Assembly (NCBI GenBank): GCA_905221605.1
Contig: CAJNDS010001072.1
Location: 1-36,642, forward strand
Length of the DNA: 36,642 bases
Source: Symbiodinium natans
Lineage: Eukaryota; Sar; Dinophyceae; Suessiales; Symbiodiniaceae
Direction of reading: 5' to 3'
The notes under the pieces were generated by a model. The model was not told where the DNA came from and did no database searches. It was given only the letters and a program-made list of their open reading frames with translations. Position numbers and translations under genes: made by a program. This document shows, in pieces, positions 9,067 to 17,902 of this stretch (position 1 is the first letter of the stretch; every line of letters starts with the position of its first letter).

Positions 9067-12000
9067 CTTCGTTTCCCCCTGGTTTGCCTCAGCAAGCGGT
9101 AGGAAGTCCTTCGTTACCACCAGGACTATCCACTGGACCTCCTCAACCTGTGGTGACACCATCACAAACATCACCCGACGTGCAAGGGTTGACGAGACAA
9201 GTGCGAGAATTGGAAAGCATGATGCAGCAACTGGTTGTGCAGCAACAGCAGTTTATGCAAACGATGACTTCGTCCATGGTGCAGCAACAGCAGCAGCATC
9301 AGCAGTGGATGATACAGCAGCATCAGCAACAGCAGCCACAGCAACAGCAACAGGTGAATCCCCCCTTACCTCAGGATGGTGTTCCTGAGAACATGCCCAG
9401 TTCTTCTTCGGGATGTCAAGGTGCATCGCCAGTGGGTATTCCTGCGAAGGGGACCCAGCTTTTTCGGATGGCGAGCCCAAGTCCCCCACTGAGACCTCCA
9501 CCTCTGGAGCAAGAAAGTGAAAGGGATGTGTTTGCTCGATCGGACAAATGGTTGCCCAGTTTGCCGACCATTGACTTTTCGTTTTGGAAGGATCGCATCT
9601 CTGAAGCTCTTGGATTCTTGACCTGGATGGAGAAGCTGACCAGTTGGGTTGGTTTGGGTTCAGAAGTGTTTCCCAATGAGCTCATGCATGCGGTGAAGAC
9701 TCAAGAAGAGTCTCGGCTGAAACAGGATCGACTTACTGTGGAGCAACAGAAGAGGTCGACGAGGCTGATGCACATCCTGCGACAGACTTTTGCAAATCAT
9801 GAGAAGAGTTCTCTGATTTTGCAGACATATGTTGAAAGTGAGAGCACTTATCAACAATCTGGTTTTGTGGCTTTGAGATTGCTGGCGAAGGAGTTTTGCC
9901 TGAAGTCGCGAGCTGAATGCCTGTTCTTTCGGTCGCAGCTGGTGAATCAAACCGTGAAAGCACCCAGTATTCCGGAGATCATTCGAAAGATTGAGCATGA
10001 GTTGAACAAGTACACCAAGCTGCTCAATAGTCTTGATCCCGATGTGCATGCTGGTGGTTTGCAGATCCAAGAAGCGGATTCGGTTATGGTTTTGCTGCGC
10101 AGTTTGCCAGATCGGTGTAGAAGCCATTGCTTGTTGCATGGCGATAGTGAATCGTTTGAAGATCTGAAAAGAGTTGCTCTGAAGTTTGAGGTGCAACAAA
10201 GGGTGTGGTCAGAAGCCCCTGGCACGAAGCTTCAACCTTTTCGAGATCCCAATGAGGGAAAGGGCAACGAAGGAAAACCAAAAGGCAAAGGAAAGGAACA
10301 GAAAGGCAAGCGCGAATCAAGCAAAGGTGCTGGCAAACGAGCTTCAAGCCAGAACAAGAAGGATGTGGAGTGCTATGTGTGTGGTGGAAAGGGACATTAT
10401 GCCCGCGATTGCTGGTATAAGGAGGGAGATTCAGGCAAGAAGCCCAATTCCCCCAATGCTAAGGCGAAAGCCAAGGCAAAAGGAGATCCCAAGAAGAAGC
10501 CCGAAAAGGGAAAGCCCAAAGGAAAAGGCAAAGGAAAGGGGAAGACAGTTGCTGAAGTCTCCCAAGAGGGTGAGTCGAGTGACTACCAGCTAACTGGAGG
10601 TGAATGGAATGAACCTGAGTCAGAGGCCCGAGTGGAATCTGTGTTGCAACCTCTGGAAGGATTGCTCGATGAAGTGAGAAAAGAGTGGATTCCCCGGAGT
10701 ACTGATGAGATAGATTGGTCATGGGAAGTTGAGACGAGAGTCCGGATTGCCGAGTTGGAGCATCGGATCTCTACCGATTTATCTCAGATGTTGCCATCTA
10801 AGTCAGTTCGGTCTTTGATGAAACCTCCGATGAATCAAGTCAAAAGCATGGAAAAGGATGATGCAAGCAAATGGTGGTTGATTGACTCAGGAGCATCGGT
10901 GACTGTGATTGCGAAAAGATACTTGGATGAGTTCCAGATCTTGGATCGGAAGGCGTTGGGACCTAATGAGAGGTACTCAGCAGCCAACGATACCCCGGTG
11001 AATGTCTTCGAGCGAGTTCGCATCCGAGCCTTGCTGCCTATGTATGAAGGAAAGCAGTATCTTGGTTTGACATCGGTGTGTGTGACTGGAGTTGTAGCAG
11101 ATGTGGCTCACAACATCTTGAGCACCGAGCAGATGGTGAATACTGGTTGGGAAGTGAAGTTCACTCGAAGAGAGATTTCGCTGCGACACGAGAAGAAAGG
11201 AGTCATGGGATATGGAGTATCCTGGGCTGGATGTCCTTGGATCTACCTGCAAGGTGATGCTGGAAAGCGAAAGAAAGTAACCTTTGGAAGAACTGAGGTT
11301 CGACCCATGGATGTGGATGATGGCCAACGACCGATGGAGGTTGATCAGATGCAGTCAGTGCAGTCAATGACCAAGAAAAAGCAAGAAGAAATGGAGCTGC
11401 ATCGGATGCGAGGCCACATTCCTTTTTCGTCCGAATGTCCTCATTGTCGGATGACAAGAGGAACAACCCAGCATCGTCGGACCAAGGATGCTCAAGACCG
11501 ACCCGTGGCGTTGCAAGCAGATTTCTGCTTCATCAACCTGGTAACTGGTACTTTTGCGAAAGACCAGCCGACGGCTCCCAACATGAAAGTACTGGTCATG
11601 ACTGAAATGTCAACCAGAATGATTGGATGTCTGTTGGTAGGGACCAATGCTGACAATACCTCCAGCTGGATTCGTTATTGGATGAATGCTTTCGGACTGG
11701 ACATTGCAGGGTCTGCTGTACTGTTGAGGACAGACAGCGAGACAGCGGTGAGCGCCCTCATCAAGAGAGCCAATCTGGGGATTAGGATTGTGACCCAAAG
11801 AGCACCTCCGCAGGGACATGAAGCGGTTGGTGGTGTGGAAAGGGCAGTGAGAACACTCAAGGAGTTGTTCAGCACGGTGAGGTTGGATCTACGAGCGCAG
11901 GGCTTTGACTTGAAGAGAAGTCCTCGAGCGTTTGAGTTTGGTCTGATTTACTGTGCTGCAATGCACAATCACCATGCAGCTGCCTTTGATGGGAAGAAAT

Positions 12001-13001
12001 CACCCCAGGAGTTGGTACTACAGAGATCCCTCCATGAGTGTGGATCGTCGTTGATAGGTGCTACAGTTCTGGCTGAGCTACCGGATTCGATGAAAACCAC
12101 GGCGCTCTCCCGGTTTGTGGAAGCAGCCTATGTGTACCCTGAAGTTGGTGGCTTGACTCATGTTGTGAGTGCCATGGTGGATGGTTGTCCAAAACACTTT
12201 CGAGCAAAGTCCATCAAGCACATCGTTCCGTTGAAGATTGGGTTGGAGCATTGTCAACATTTGCTCAAGGAGCATGATCCATCGGATACATTGGCTCCCC
12301 CGATTCTGAAGGAGAAAGAGGATGGTGTGCCCGATCGGATTGAAGGTGAAGCGGACAAGGCCTTTGAGGGCCGAGTGTCTGAGGGACCGACCACCGACAT
12401 GAGCAAAGTTGGACCTCCAGCTGCATGGGTGAAGGAACATGGTGGCACAGCGAACTGTCCTGCGTGTGGTCCAAAAAGAGGAAAAGCCAACCACAATGCT
12501 GAATGCCGAAAACGGTATGATGATTGGTTGAAAGCTCAACGACAACGGTTGGAATCGAAAGAACCAACAGAGGAAACTCCAAAAATGGACCAGAGAAGCT
12601 CAAAGGATGCGGGGGTGATGGAGTCTGGAAGTGAGCCTTCACTCCTGAAACGCCCGAAGATCACCTATGAGAGTCGACCAGATCCCAAGTTGGAGGAGAG
12701 GCAAAGCGTCCCAACACCTGCGACAGAAGTTGTGGATGTTGACATGGAGGATTTTGAGGATCCAAGTTTGCCTTACCAAGGGATTCCAGATGAGGCAATG
12801 GAACCTGGATACTTCGAAGGAGAAACTCCCGCTGAGGATGAAGCGATCCCAATGGAGGAAGAAAAACCTCAAATGGATGTGGATTCAGTTCCAAATGAGT
12901 CCAGTCGAGTTCCCCGGCGTTTAGAGAGTTTAACTTCAGATGTGAACTCAGTTCCAGATGAGTCCAATCGAGTTCCCCGGCGATCAATCGTATTTGTTTA
13001 G
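9003..13001 (+). CDS. Gag-protease-integrase polyprotein of copia element A (1332 aa)
   Basis: Gag: the first 23 codons are antisense to the array unit's 5' region, followed by a Pro-rich part and a Gln-rich coiled region (about residues 60-125). A Lys/Gly-rich tail leads to the CCHC knuckle CYVCGGKGHYARDC (residues 457-470). Protease: WWLIDSGASVTVIA with catalytic Asp 628. Integrase: HHCC zinc finger from HRMRGH to CPHC (from residue 800) and the DDE triad D840, D911 and E946, with D911 and E946 35 residues apart. Near 12456-12506 there is a further C-x2-C-x8-H-x3-C motif, also present in element B. It ends at TAG 12999-13001, shortly after two 38-bp direct repeats. RT follows in the -1 frame. 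The true ancestral start is unknown because the 5' end is chimeric. Confidence 0.88.
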   Translation: MAQMKAVKKQAWYPKQLGDSRPSFPPGLPQQAVGSPSLPPGLSTGPPQPVVTPSQTSPDVQGLTRQVRELESMMQQLVVQQQQFMQTMTSSMVQQQQQHQQWMIQQHQQQQPQQQQQVNPPLPQDGVPENMPSSSSGCQGASPVGIPAKGTQLFRMASPSPPLRPPPLEQESERDVFARSDKWLPSLPTIDFSFWKDRISEALGFLTWMEKLTSWVGLGSEVFPNELMHAVKTQEESRLKQDRLTVEQQKRSTRLMHILRQTFANHEKSSLILQTYVESESTYQQSGFVALRLLAKEFCLKSRAECLFFRSQLVNQTVKAPSIPEIIRKIEHELNKYTKLLNSLDPDVHAGGLQIQEADSVMVLLRSLPDRCRSHCLLHGDSESFEDLKRVALKFEVQQRVWSEAPGTKLQPFRDPNEGKGNEGKPKGKGKEQKGKRESSKGAGKRASSQNKKDVECYVCGGKGHYARDCWYKEGDSGKKPNSPNAKAKAKAKGDPKKKPEKGKPKGKGKGKGKTVAEVSQEGESSDYQLTGGEWNEPESEARVESVLQPLEGLLDEVRKEWIPRSTDEIDWSWEVETRVRIAELEHRISTDLSQMLPSKSVRSLMKPPMNQVKSMEKDDASKWWLIDSGASVTVIAKRYLDEFQILDRKALGPNERYSAANDTPVNVFERVRIRALLPMYEGKQYLGLTSVCVTGVVADVAHNILSTEQMVNTGWEVKFTRREISLRHEKKGVMGYGVSWAGCPWIYLQGDAGKRKKVTFGRTEVRPMDVDDGQRPMEVDQMQSVQSMTKKKQEEMELHRMRGHIPFSSECPHCRMTRGTTQHRRTKDAQDRPVALQADFCFINLVTGTFAKDQPTAPNMKVLVMTEMSTRMIGCLLVGTNADNTSSWIRYWMNAFGLDIAGSAVLLRTDSETAVSALIKRANLGIRIVTQRAPPQGHEAVGGVERAVRTLKELFSTVRLDLRAQGFDLKRSPRAFEFGLIYCAAMHNHHAAAFDGKKSPQELVLQRSLHECGSSLIGATVLAELPDSMKTTALSRFVEAAYVYPEVGGLTHVVSAMVDGCPKHFRAKSIKHIVPLKIGLEHCQHLLKEHDPSDTLAPPILKEKEDGVPDRIEGEADKAFEGRVSEGPTTDMSKVGPPAAWVKEHGGTANCPACGPKRGKANHNAECRKRYDDWLKAQRQRLESKEPTEETPKMDQRSSKDAGVMESGSEPSLLKRPKITYESRPDPKLEERQSVPTPATEVVDVDMEDFEDPSLPYQGIPDEAMEPGYFEGETPAEDEAIPMEEEKPQMDVDSVPNESSRVPRRLESLTSDVNSVPDESNRVPRRSIVFV
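12882..12982 (+). repeat. Imperfect 38-bp direct repeat at the integrase/RT frame boundary
   Basis: Two near-identical copies (about 12882-12919 and 12945-12982) lie 63 bp apart, which keeps frame and gives the peptide repeat SVPNESSRVPRR / SVPDESNRVPRR. The second copy falls in the 40-nt overlap where the coding frame changes from Gag-protease-integrase to RT-RNase H. Confidence 0.8.
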
Positions 13002-16000
13002 ACCCAAGACTCGATGTGCCTCAAGGTCCTATTAAAATGGTAAGCAGTGACGAGAGTCCGAAGTTGGTACATGTGACCAATTCGATTCTGCTCAACAAGA
13101 ATAGCACTTTCCCGGAGTCCATGAAGGTGTGTGGATCCCAAGTTTGGCTGGCAAGACCCACGAGTGTTCTGTCTGAGATAGATGGATGTCCATTAGATGT
13201 GGATAAAACAGTGGAAGGCCGGCGAACTGAGCTGCAGAGTATGACTGCTCACAAAGCAGGGAGAGTGGTTGGAGCAGACGAGGCTCAGAAGTTTGCTCGT
13301 CAGCATGGGATAAAGATCATCCCAACCCGATGGGTCATAGGCCCAAAGGTGGTGAATGGCAAGGAAGCTGTGAGAGCTCGGTGTGTGGTGCAAGACATCG
13401 CAAAGGGGAGCACAGCATCATCTTTAGGACTGAGTGCTACGACTCCTTCTTTAGAAGCGTTACGGACGCTTTTGGCCATTGCTTCGGTAGATGCTATGGA
13501 TATCGCAACTTTGGATGTTAGCACTGCATTCTTGCATTCCCCCCTTCCGAAAGGATCGAAGGCGATTATCCAATTGCCCAAGGATGTTTCCGCCTGCAAG
13601 GACTATTATGTCCCGGTGTTTATGATTCTGGATCAAGCCATGAATGGTTTGAGAGTTGCCGCCAAAGCTTGGAACTTGAAGCTGGCGACAGTTGTGAAGA
13701 AAGTTGGGTTGAAGCAATGCCCAACGGAACCTTCCGTCTTCGAGGGCACTGTGAGAGGGAAAAGATTCCTCATGTTGTGCTATGTGGACGATTTGATTCT
13801 GTGTGGCACTAGAGATGCCATTCGGTTGGTGACCGACACCCTGAACGGAGAGTTGAAGATCAAGGAAACGGGTCGAATCACTTCCACTGGTGGAAAGATC
13901 ACCTTTTTGGGGCGAGAGATTGAGAGACAAGGGAGTCATCTCAGGATGCGAGTGCCCCCGGCATACTTAGATGCCCTGTTCGAGACAGAGTTCTGTAAGG
14001 ACCTGAAGGTGGTTACTGCTCCTCCGGACATCGTGAAAACGGTCGAGAAGGGCAGAGCAAGTGGTTCGGATCCTGAGTTGAGTGACACTGCAGCTGCGAG
14101 GTACAGAGCAGTACTTGGCCGGATTGCATGGTGGGGTCAGTCGAGACCTGACCTGAGTAGGTGGATGTCCATTCTTTCGCAAGGACAGTCCAAGCCAACA
14201 GCATGCTTTGAGCAAGCATTGCGACAAGTGATTAGGTTCCTAAAGGGACAATACCATGCATGGCAGTACTTTGGCCCTGATGGGAATGTACCGGACAGTG
14301 GGCCGGCGCAGCTGGAAGTGTATGCGGATGCCAGTTGGGCACCCCAAGCGTCGTTAGGACGAAGATCTGTGTCGGGCATAGCCATCTTTTATAGAGGATG
14401 CCTGATCAAGGGAATCTCTCGAGTTCAAGGGTGTGTATCGCTGAGTTCTTGTGAAGCCGAGTTGAGAGCCATCTTGACTGCGGTACAGGAGAGTGAGGGA
14501 CTTGCGACTTTGATCGGTCAGTTGGCCGAGTCAGATGTCACGATCCGATTGCACACTGACAGTTCCTCAGCGAGAGCGGTTTTGCTAAACCGTGGGTTGA
14601 GTAGGCGAGTTCGCCACTTAGACATCGCTGTCTGCTATCTTCAGGAGCGGATACAGGAAGCTCAGACCTTGAAGGTCATTTGGTGCCCGACAGCGGGAAT
14701 GATCGCTGACGTTCTTACAAAGTGCTTGAGTCAAGTGACATTCTGTCAGCACCAGCAAGCTATGGGTATATACCCTGGTGAAGATGTGCAGCAGGTGTGG
14801 AGGATCTGTGGAATCCGACCAAGGGTTGGAGTTCAGGCATGCCAGTGTGCCGAGGCAACTGGATGCAGTGTGGAGCAAGTTGGATCGTTGAAAAGTGTGA
14901 AAAAGTGTGGTGAAGTTTTTGAAAATTTCCACCTTAGAAGTCCCGAAACCCTTCGTGAAGACTCTTCCCCTGAGGTTCAAGAAATGGATTTATGGTCCAA
15001 CCGCAAAAGCTTTGGTTCAAGCACCACGGAAGCTAGCCCTAGCCTGGAGCCTGTACCTTTGGTGAAGGACAGGAAAATGGCAGCTGAAGACAGCAGGAAG
15101 GGTGAGCAGGGTGCTGAGATGAAAAGCCCCTTTTGGTGTAAGGTTTGCAAATGGTTGTTCAGATCCGAGCATGCTGCCGGGTTGAGCTGGGATGAAAGTG
15201 GCAAGCCCAAGTGCGAAAAGTGCAAACAGACTGTGACAGTCTCTGGCACGGATGCAAGCCATGCATTCCATCTCCGAGAGGCAGAGAAGGAGCGCCGAGC
15301 TGCTGGAAAAAGGGGTGATAAAGGTGAAAGCCGAGGCTCAGGCCAAGCTGCACCGAAACCCAAGGCCATGCCGAAGGTGATTGAACGGATGGTCGACGTG
15401 TTTCCGGAGCTGGCGGATCCAGAGCCGCCGAAGTGGTTCGGTGATGTGTCATGGAGTATCTGCCGGCGCGGAACTCCAGTGGATGAGCTAGAGCTCAAGG
15501 ACGTGATAGGCACGCTATCCGACAAGGATATGTTGCGCTATCAAAGCTCATACGAGAAGCTGGTGAAGCCCATCCAGGAGGTGTGTGAGCTACAGGAGAA
15601 ACCCACGAAGATCTTCGGAATCTTGGATGTCCGTGGACAGATTGGTGGCAAGGCCATCATCTGGGAGATGGCAGTGAATGAAGGAGGACTGTACATGGAA
15701 GTGCCGCCGGGAACGTGTGGCCTGGCGATGTTGAGCTTCGTGAGGTACTTGAAGAGAAAAGGGATAATCCCTGTTTTGCTTCTGGGTGAGCACCAGGACC
15801 TCGGAGTCTTGCGGATGGTGGATCTGTTGTGCATGCTACCCATTTTGGGAGCAGAGAGGATCATGGAGGATGAAGCTGAGAGCTCGTATTATCCCCCATG
15901 GGTGTTGCGCTGGAAGAGAAGTGCAAAGGAAGGATCCTTGGTGTTTAAGGAACTGGTGGAGCGAGTGCGAGTGATTTCGATGTTGTCGTGTGATACACTT

Positions 16001-16792
16001 CGGATTCACGAGCCGGAGCTGAGGGAGAGACCAGTCCCCAAGTGGTCGTTTGTGGCCTACAGCCACTACAGATCCGTGATGGAGTCTGTTGCAGGATTCT
16101 TGGAGGACCTGGAGAAAAAGAAAGAGGAGATCACCGACACGCAGAGGGCGGCAAGCTGGAAGAAGGTGGTTGCGAGTGAGACTCGAAGCGGTGTTGTGTG
16201 GATCTGCAAGTGTAAGTGGCACTTGCCGACCGACTATGTGGTGAGGTTCAACTTGACGTTGCCTGCCGACATGTGGCAGCAAGCCTTTGGGATCATGGGT
16301 GAGAATGTTGGGAAACTCGAGAAGGAGGAAAAGGACCTGAAGCGGATCCTCAAGGCTGCAGCGGAACAGCAAGACCGAGAGTTCGAGGAAGCTGAGCGAA
16401 AGCGCAAGCGCATCGCCGACCTGTCAGCTGCCGAGGAAGAAGCTGCTAAGAGAGCAAAGCTGGAAGGCGAAGCGGTTCGCTCGCCTGTGTCAGTTGTACC
16501 ATCTGAGTTGGATGCAGCAGCTATCGCGCAGATTGCTGAGCGTGTGAAGGCAAGCTTTAGTGTTGCCGATTTGGAGCTGATGTTGGAAGAGAAGAAGAGA
16601 AAGGTTGGAGACCAGCCAACTGAGAGGCCTGCGGAGACGCCAGCTGAGCCTAGCCGATCTTCGCAGGATGTGATGATGGAAACGAGGACGGCTGAGTTGG
16701 CGGAGATGAAGGAAGCCGCCAAGGAGCGCCGCGCCAAGTTGATGGAGTCAACTGGAGCTGGCGAGAAGAAGGGCGAAGAGGATGAAGAATGA
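12962..16792 (+). CDS. RT-RNase H polyprotein of copia element A with large C-terminal extension
   Basis: The frame is open from 12962, just after a TGA, and lies -1 relative to the upstream polyprotein; it probably has no start codon of its own. The line ICLDPRLDVPQGPIK matches the usual lead-in to copia RT. RT motifs include RWVIGPKVVNGKEAVRAR, LDVSTAFLHSPLP and the catalytic YVDDLIL near 13782. RNase H shows VYADASWAP near 14319, SSCEAEL, LHTDSSSARAV and IADVLTK near 14702. From about 14780 to the stop, some 650 more residues follow that ordinary copia elements lack: a possible zinc ribbon (FWCKVCKW...CEKCK, 15131-15230), an unassigned globular part, WICKCKW near 16200, and a charged coiled-coil tail rich in Lys/Glu/Arg. 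I do not recognise the extension. Confidence 0.85.
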   Translation, partial: VQSSSPAINRICLDPRLDVPQGPIKMVSSDESPKLVHVTNSILLNKNSTFPESMKVCGSQVWLARPTSVLSEIDGCPLDVDKTVEGRRTELQSMTAHKAGRVVGADEAQKFARQHGIKIIPTRWVIGPKVVNGKEAVRARCVVQDIAKGSTASSLGLSATTPSLEALRTLLAIASVDAMDIATLDVSTAFLHSPLPKGSKAIIQLPKDVSACKDYYVPVFMILDQAMNGLRVAAKAWNLKLATVVKKVGLKQCPTEPSVFEGTVRGKRFLMLCYVDDLILCGTRDAIRLVTDTLNGELKIKETGRITSTGGKITFLGREIERQGSHLRMRVPPAYLDALFETEFCKDLKVVTAPPDIVKTVEKGRASGSDPELSDTAAARYRAVLGRIAWWGQSRPDLSRWMSILSQGQSKPTACFEQALRQVIRFLKGQYHAWQYFGPDGNVPDSGPAQLEVYADASWAPQASLGRRSVSGIAIFYRGCLIKGISRVQGCVSLSSCEAELRAILTAVQESEGLATLIGQLAESDVTIRLHTDSSSARAVLLNRGLSRRVRHLDIAVCYLQERIQEAQTLKVIWCPTAGMIADVLTKCLSQVTFCQHQQAMGIYPGEDVQQVWRICGIRPRVGVQACQCAEATGCSVEQVGSLKSVKKCGEVFENFHLRSPETLREDSSPEVQEMDLWSNRKSFGSSTTEASPSLEPVPLVKDRKMAAEDSRKGEQGAEMKSPFWCKVCKWLFRSEHAAGLSWDESGKPKCEKCKQTVTVSGTDASHAFHLREAEKERRAAGKRGDKGESRGSGQAAPKPKAMPKVIERMVDVFPELADPEPPKWFGDVSWSICRRGTPVDELELKDVIGTLSDKDMLRYQSSYEKLVKPIQEVCELQEKPTKIFGILDVRGQIGGKAIIWEMAVNEGGLYMEVPPGTCGLAMLSFVRYLKRKGIIPVLLLGEHQDLGVLRMVDLLCMLPILGAERIMEDEAESSYYPPWVLRWKRSAKEGSLVFKELVERVRVISMLSCDTLRIHEPELRERPVPKWSFVAYSHYRSVMESVAGFLEDLEKKKEEITDTQRAASWKKVVASETRSGVVWICKCKWHLPTDYVVRFNLTLPADMWQQAFGIMGENVGKLEKEEKDLKRILKAAAEQQDREFEEAERKRKRIADLSAAEEEAAKRAKLEGEAVRSPVSVVPSELDAAAIAQIAERVKASFSVADLELMLEEKKRKVGDQPTERPAETPAEPSRSSQDVMMETRTAELAEMKEAAKERRAKLMESTGAGEKKGEEDEE

Positions 16793-17538
16793 ACTGAGAT
16801 GCTAAGTGATCTCAGTGGTTGGGTGGGTGAGTGAAACCCGCAGCCATTTTTTTGGAAGCCATGGCCGCGTTGCCGCCATGGAGCGCCCGCGATTTTTCTG
16901 GTTAGTGTGAGCCCTTGTTTCAGTGCATGAGAAGTTTGCAAAGAGGAGGCAAAATGATGATGAAACTCAACGAGGGACTCTATAGCCCCTTCTGCAAGGC
17001 GTCTGATTGCCACCTCTGAAGACGTTTTTGGCTGATGGTACGCTGGAAGAAGCGAAACTATGAAGCCAATCTTTTCTTGAAGGATCAGCTAGCCGATGCT
17101 AGTTGGTGAGTTTGGTGACCTGGAAGATGCGAGACTGAGGAGGAGTACCACGACAAGGTCGAGTGCTGAGTGGGAAACATCTGAAGCTTGCATTAATTCG
17201 TTTTCACGTGTTTGTCACCACGAACTCTTGGATTCGTTCCAAGACAACCCTGCCCCAGTGCAGGTGGATGCAAGTTTAATTCGTTTTTCACGTGTTTGGA
17301 CAACGAACTCTTGGGTTACCAGTGATGTGGACCCAGGACAACCTGCCTGATGGTGGGATCTTGCATGAGTTTTAAGTTTGATGTCAGAGATCGACTGGTG
17401 TGTTGTTTGTTTCGTTTGGTGGCGAGTACGCACCAAGGGAATGTGGCCAGGGCATCCCCTTAGTGTTGAAGTGCCGAGCTGGGCTTGGACTTCAGATCTT
17501 TGACATGAACCCTCAGCAAAATGCGGGGGGTGGAAGAT
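16793..17538 (+). other. 3' untranslated region and polypurine tract of element A
   Basis: No convincing gene lies in these 746 bases. An imperfect direct repeat with a period of about 84 bp is present (17193-17231 and 17276-17314, both around TTAATTCGTTTTTCACGTG and CGAACTCTTGG). At 17523-17537 a purine-rich stretch, GCGGGGGGTGGAAGA, stands immediately before the LTR start TGTGGCTG, as expected for the plus-strand primer. Confidence 0.6.
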
Positions 17539-17902
17539 TGTGGCTGATCATTGATGTTTTTGTCATGTTTTGGATCAGCTTGTATAGGTTTGTTTTGCTT
17601 CGGAGTGATTGGGAATCCGTGTGATCCCATCCTCGATGGTTTATGCCTCGTTGATTTCCAAGGAAATCATACGAGTGTGTTTTTGCCCAATACGCTATTT
17701 AAAGTGAGTGTGCAGTGTGTAGGAACTTCGTTCTGAAGCTGAGTTTAAGCTCACAAGAGAGAATTCGTTTAGTTTGTGCACTTCGTGACTTTTGGCTCAA
17801 GTGGCTCTGACTGTGAAAAAGAGAGAGCTGTCCGCACTTGTGTGAGAGGTCAGGGTTCGTGCTTTCAAGGGAAAAGGTACCAGAGGGACCTTCGTTTTTT
17901 CA
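17539..17902 (+). repeat. 3' LTR of copia element A (about 364 bp)
   Basis: It starts TGTGGCTGATC right after the purine tract and ends TTTTTTCA, giving TG...CA termini. The terminal 26 bases (17875-17900) recur exactly as the end of the LTR at the right window edge, where they are followed by a primer binding site, so the 3' boundary is well supported. Inside, at 17790-17801, is TTTTGGCTCAAG, a perfect match to the last 12 bases of the dinoflagellate spliced leader. A TATTTAAA-like box occurs at about 17696-17703. The 5' boundary rests only on the purine tract, because the partner LTR is absent. Confidence 0.65.

Larger units (their letters stand above)
9067..17902 (+). mobile_element. Ty1/copia retrotransposon A, 5' LTR missing
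   Basis: The domain order Gag, protease, integrase, RT, RNase H is that of Ty1/copia. The element ends in a polypurine tract (17523-17537) and a TG...CA LTR of about 364 bp. The last 26 bases of its LTR (17875-17900) match the LTR end of the element at the right window edge exactly. No 5' LTR or primer binding site exists upstream; the gag frame is fused to the inverted array unit at about 9066. The copy therefore looks unable to transpose by itself, although both of its coding frames are long and otherwise clean. Confidence 0.85.

Noticed and set aside
9240-9350. Trinucleotide CAG/CAA expansion as a separate repeat locus
   Set aside because: It codes a Gln-rich segment of Gag in frame and is mixed CAG/CAA/CAT; ordinary low complexity.
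12985-13000. Classical slippery heptamer for -1 frameshifting
   Set aside because: No X XXY YYZ sequence in the zero frame within the overlap; a programmed shift remains unproven.
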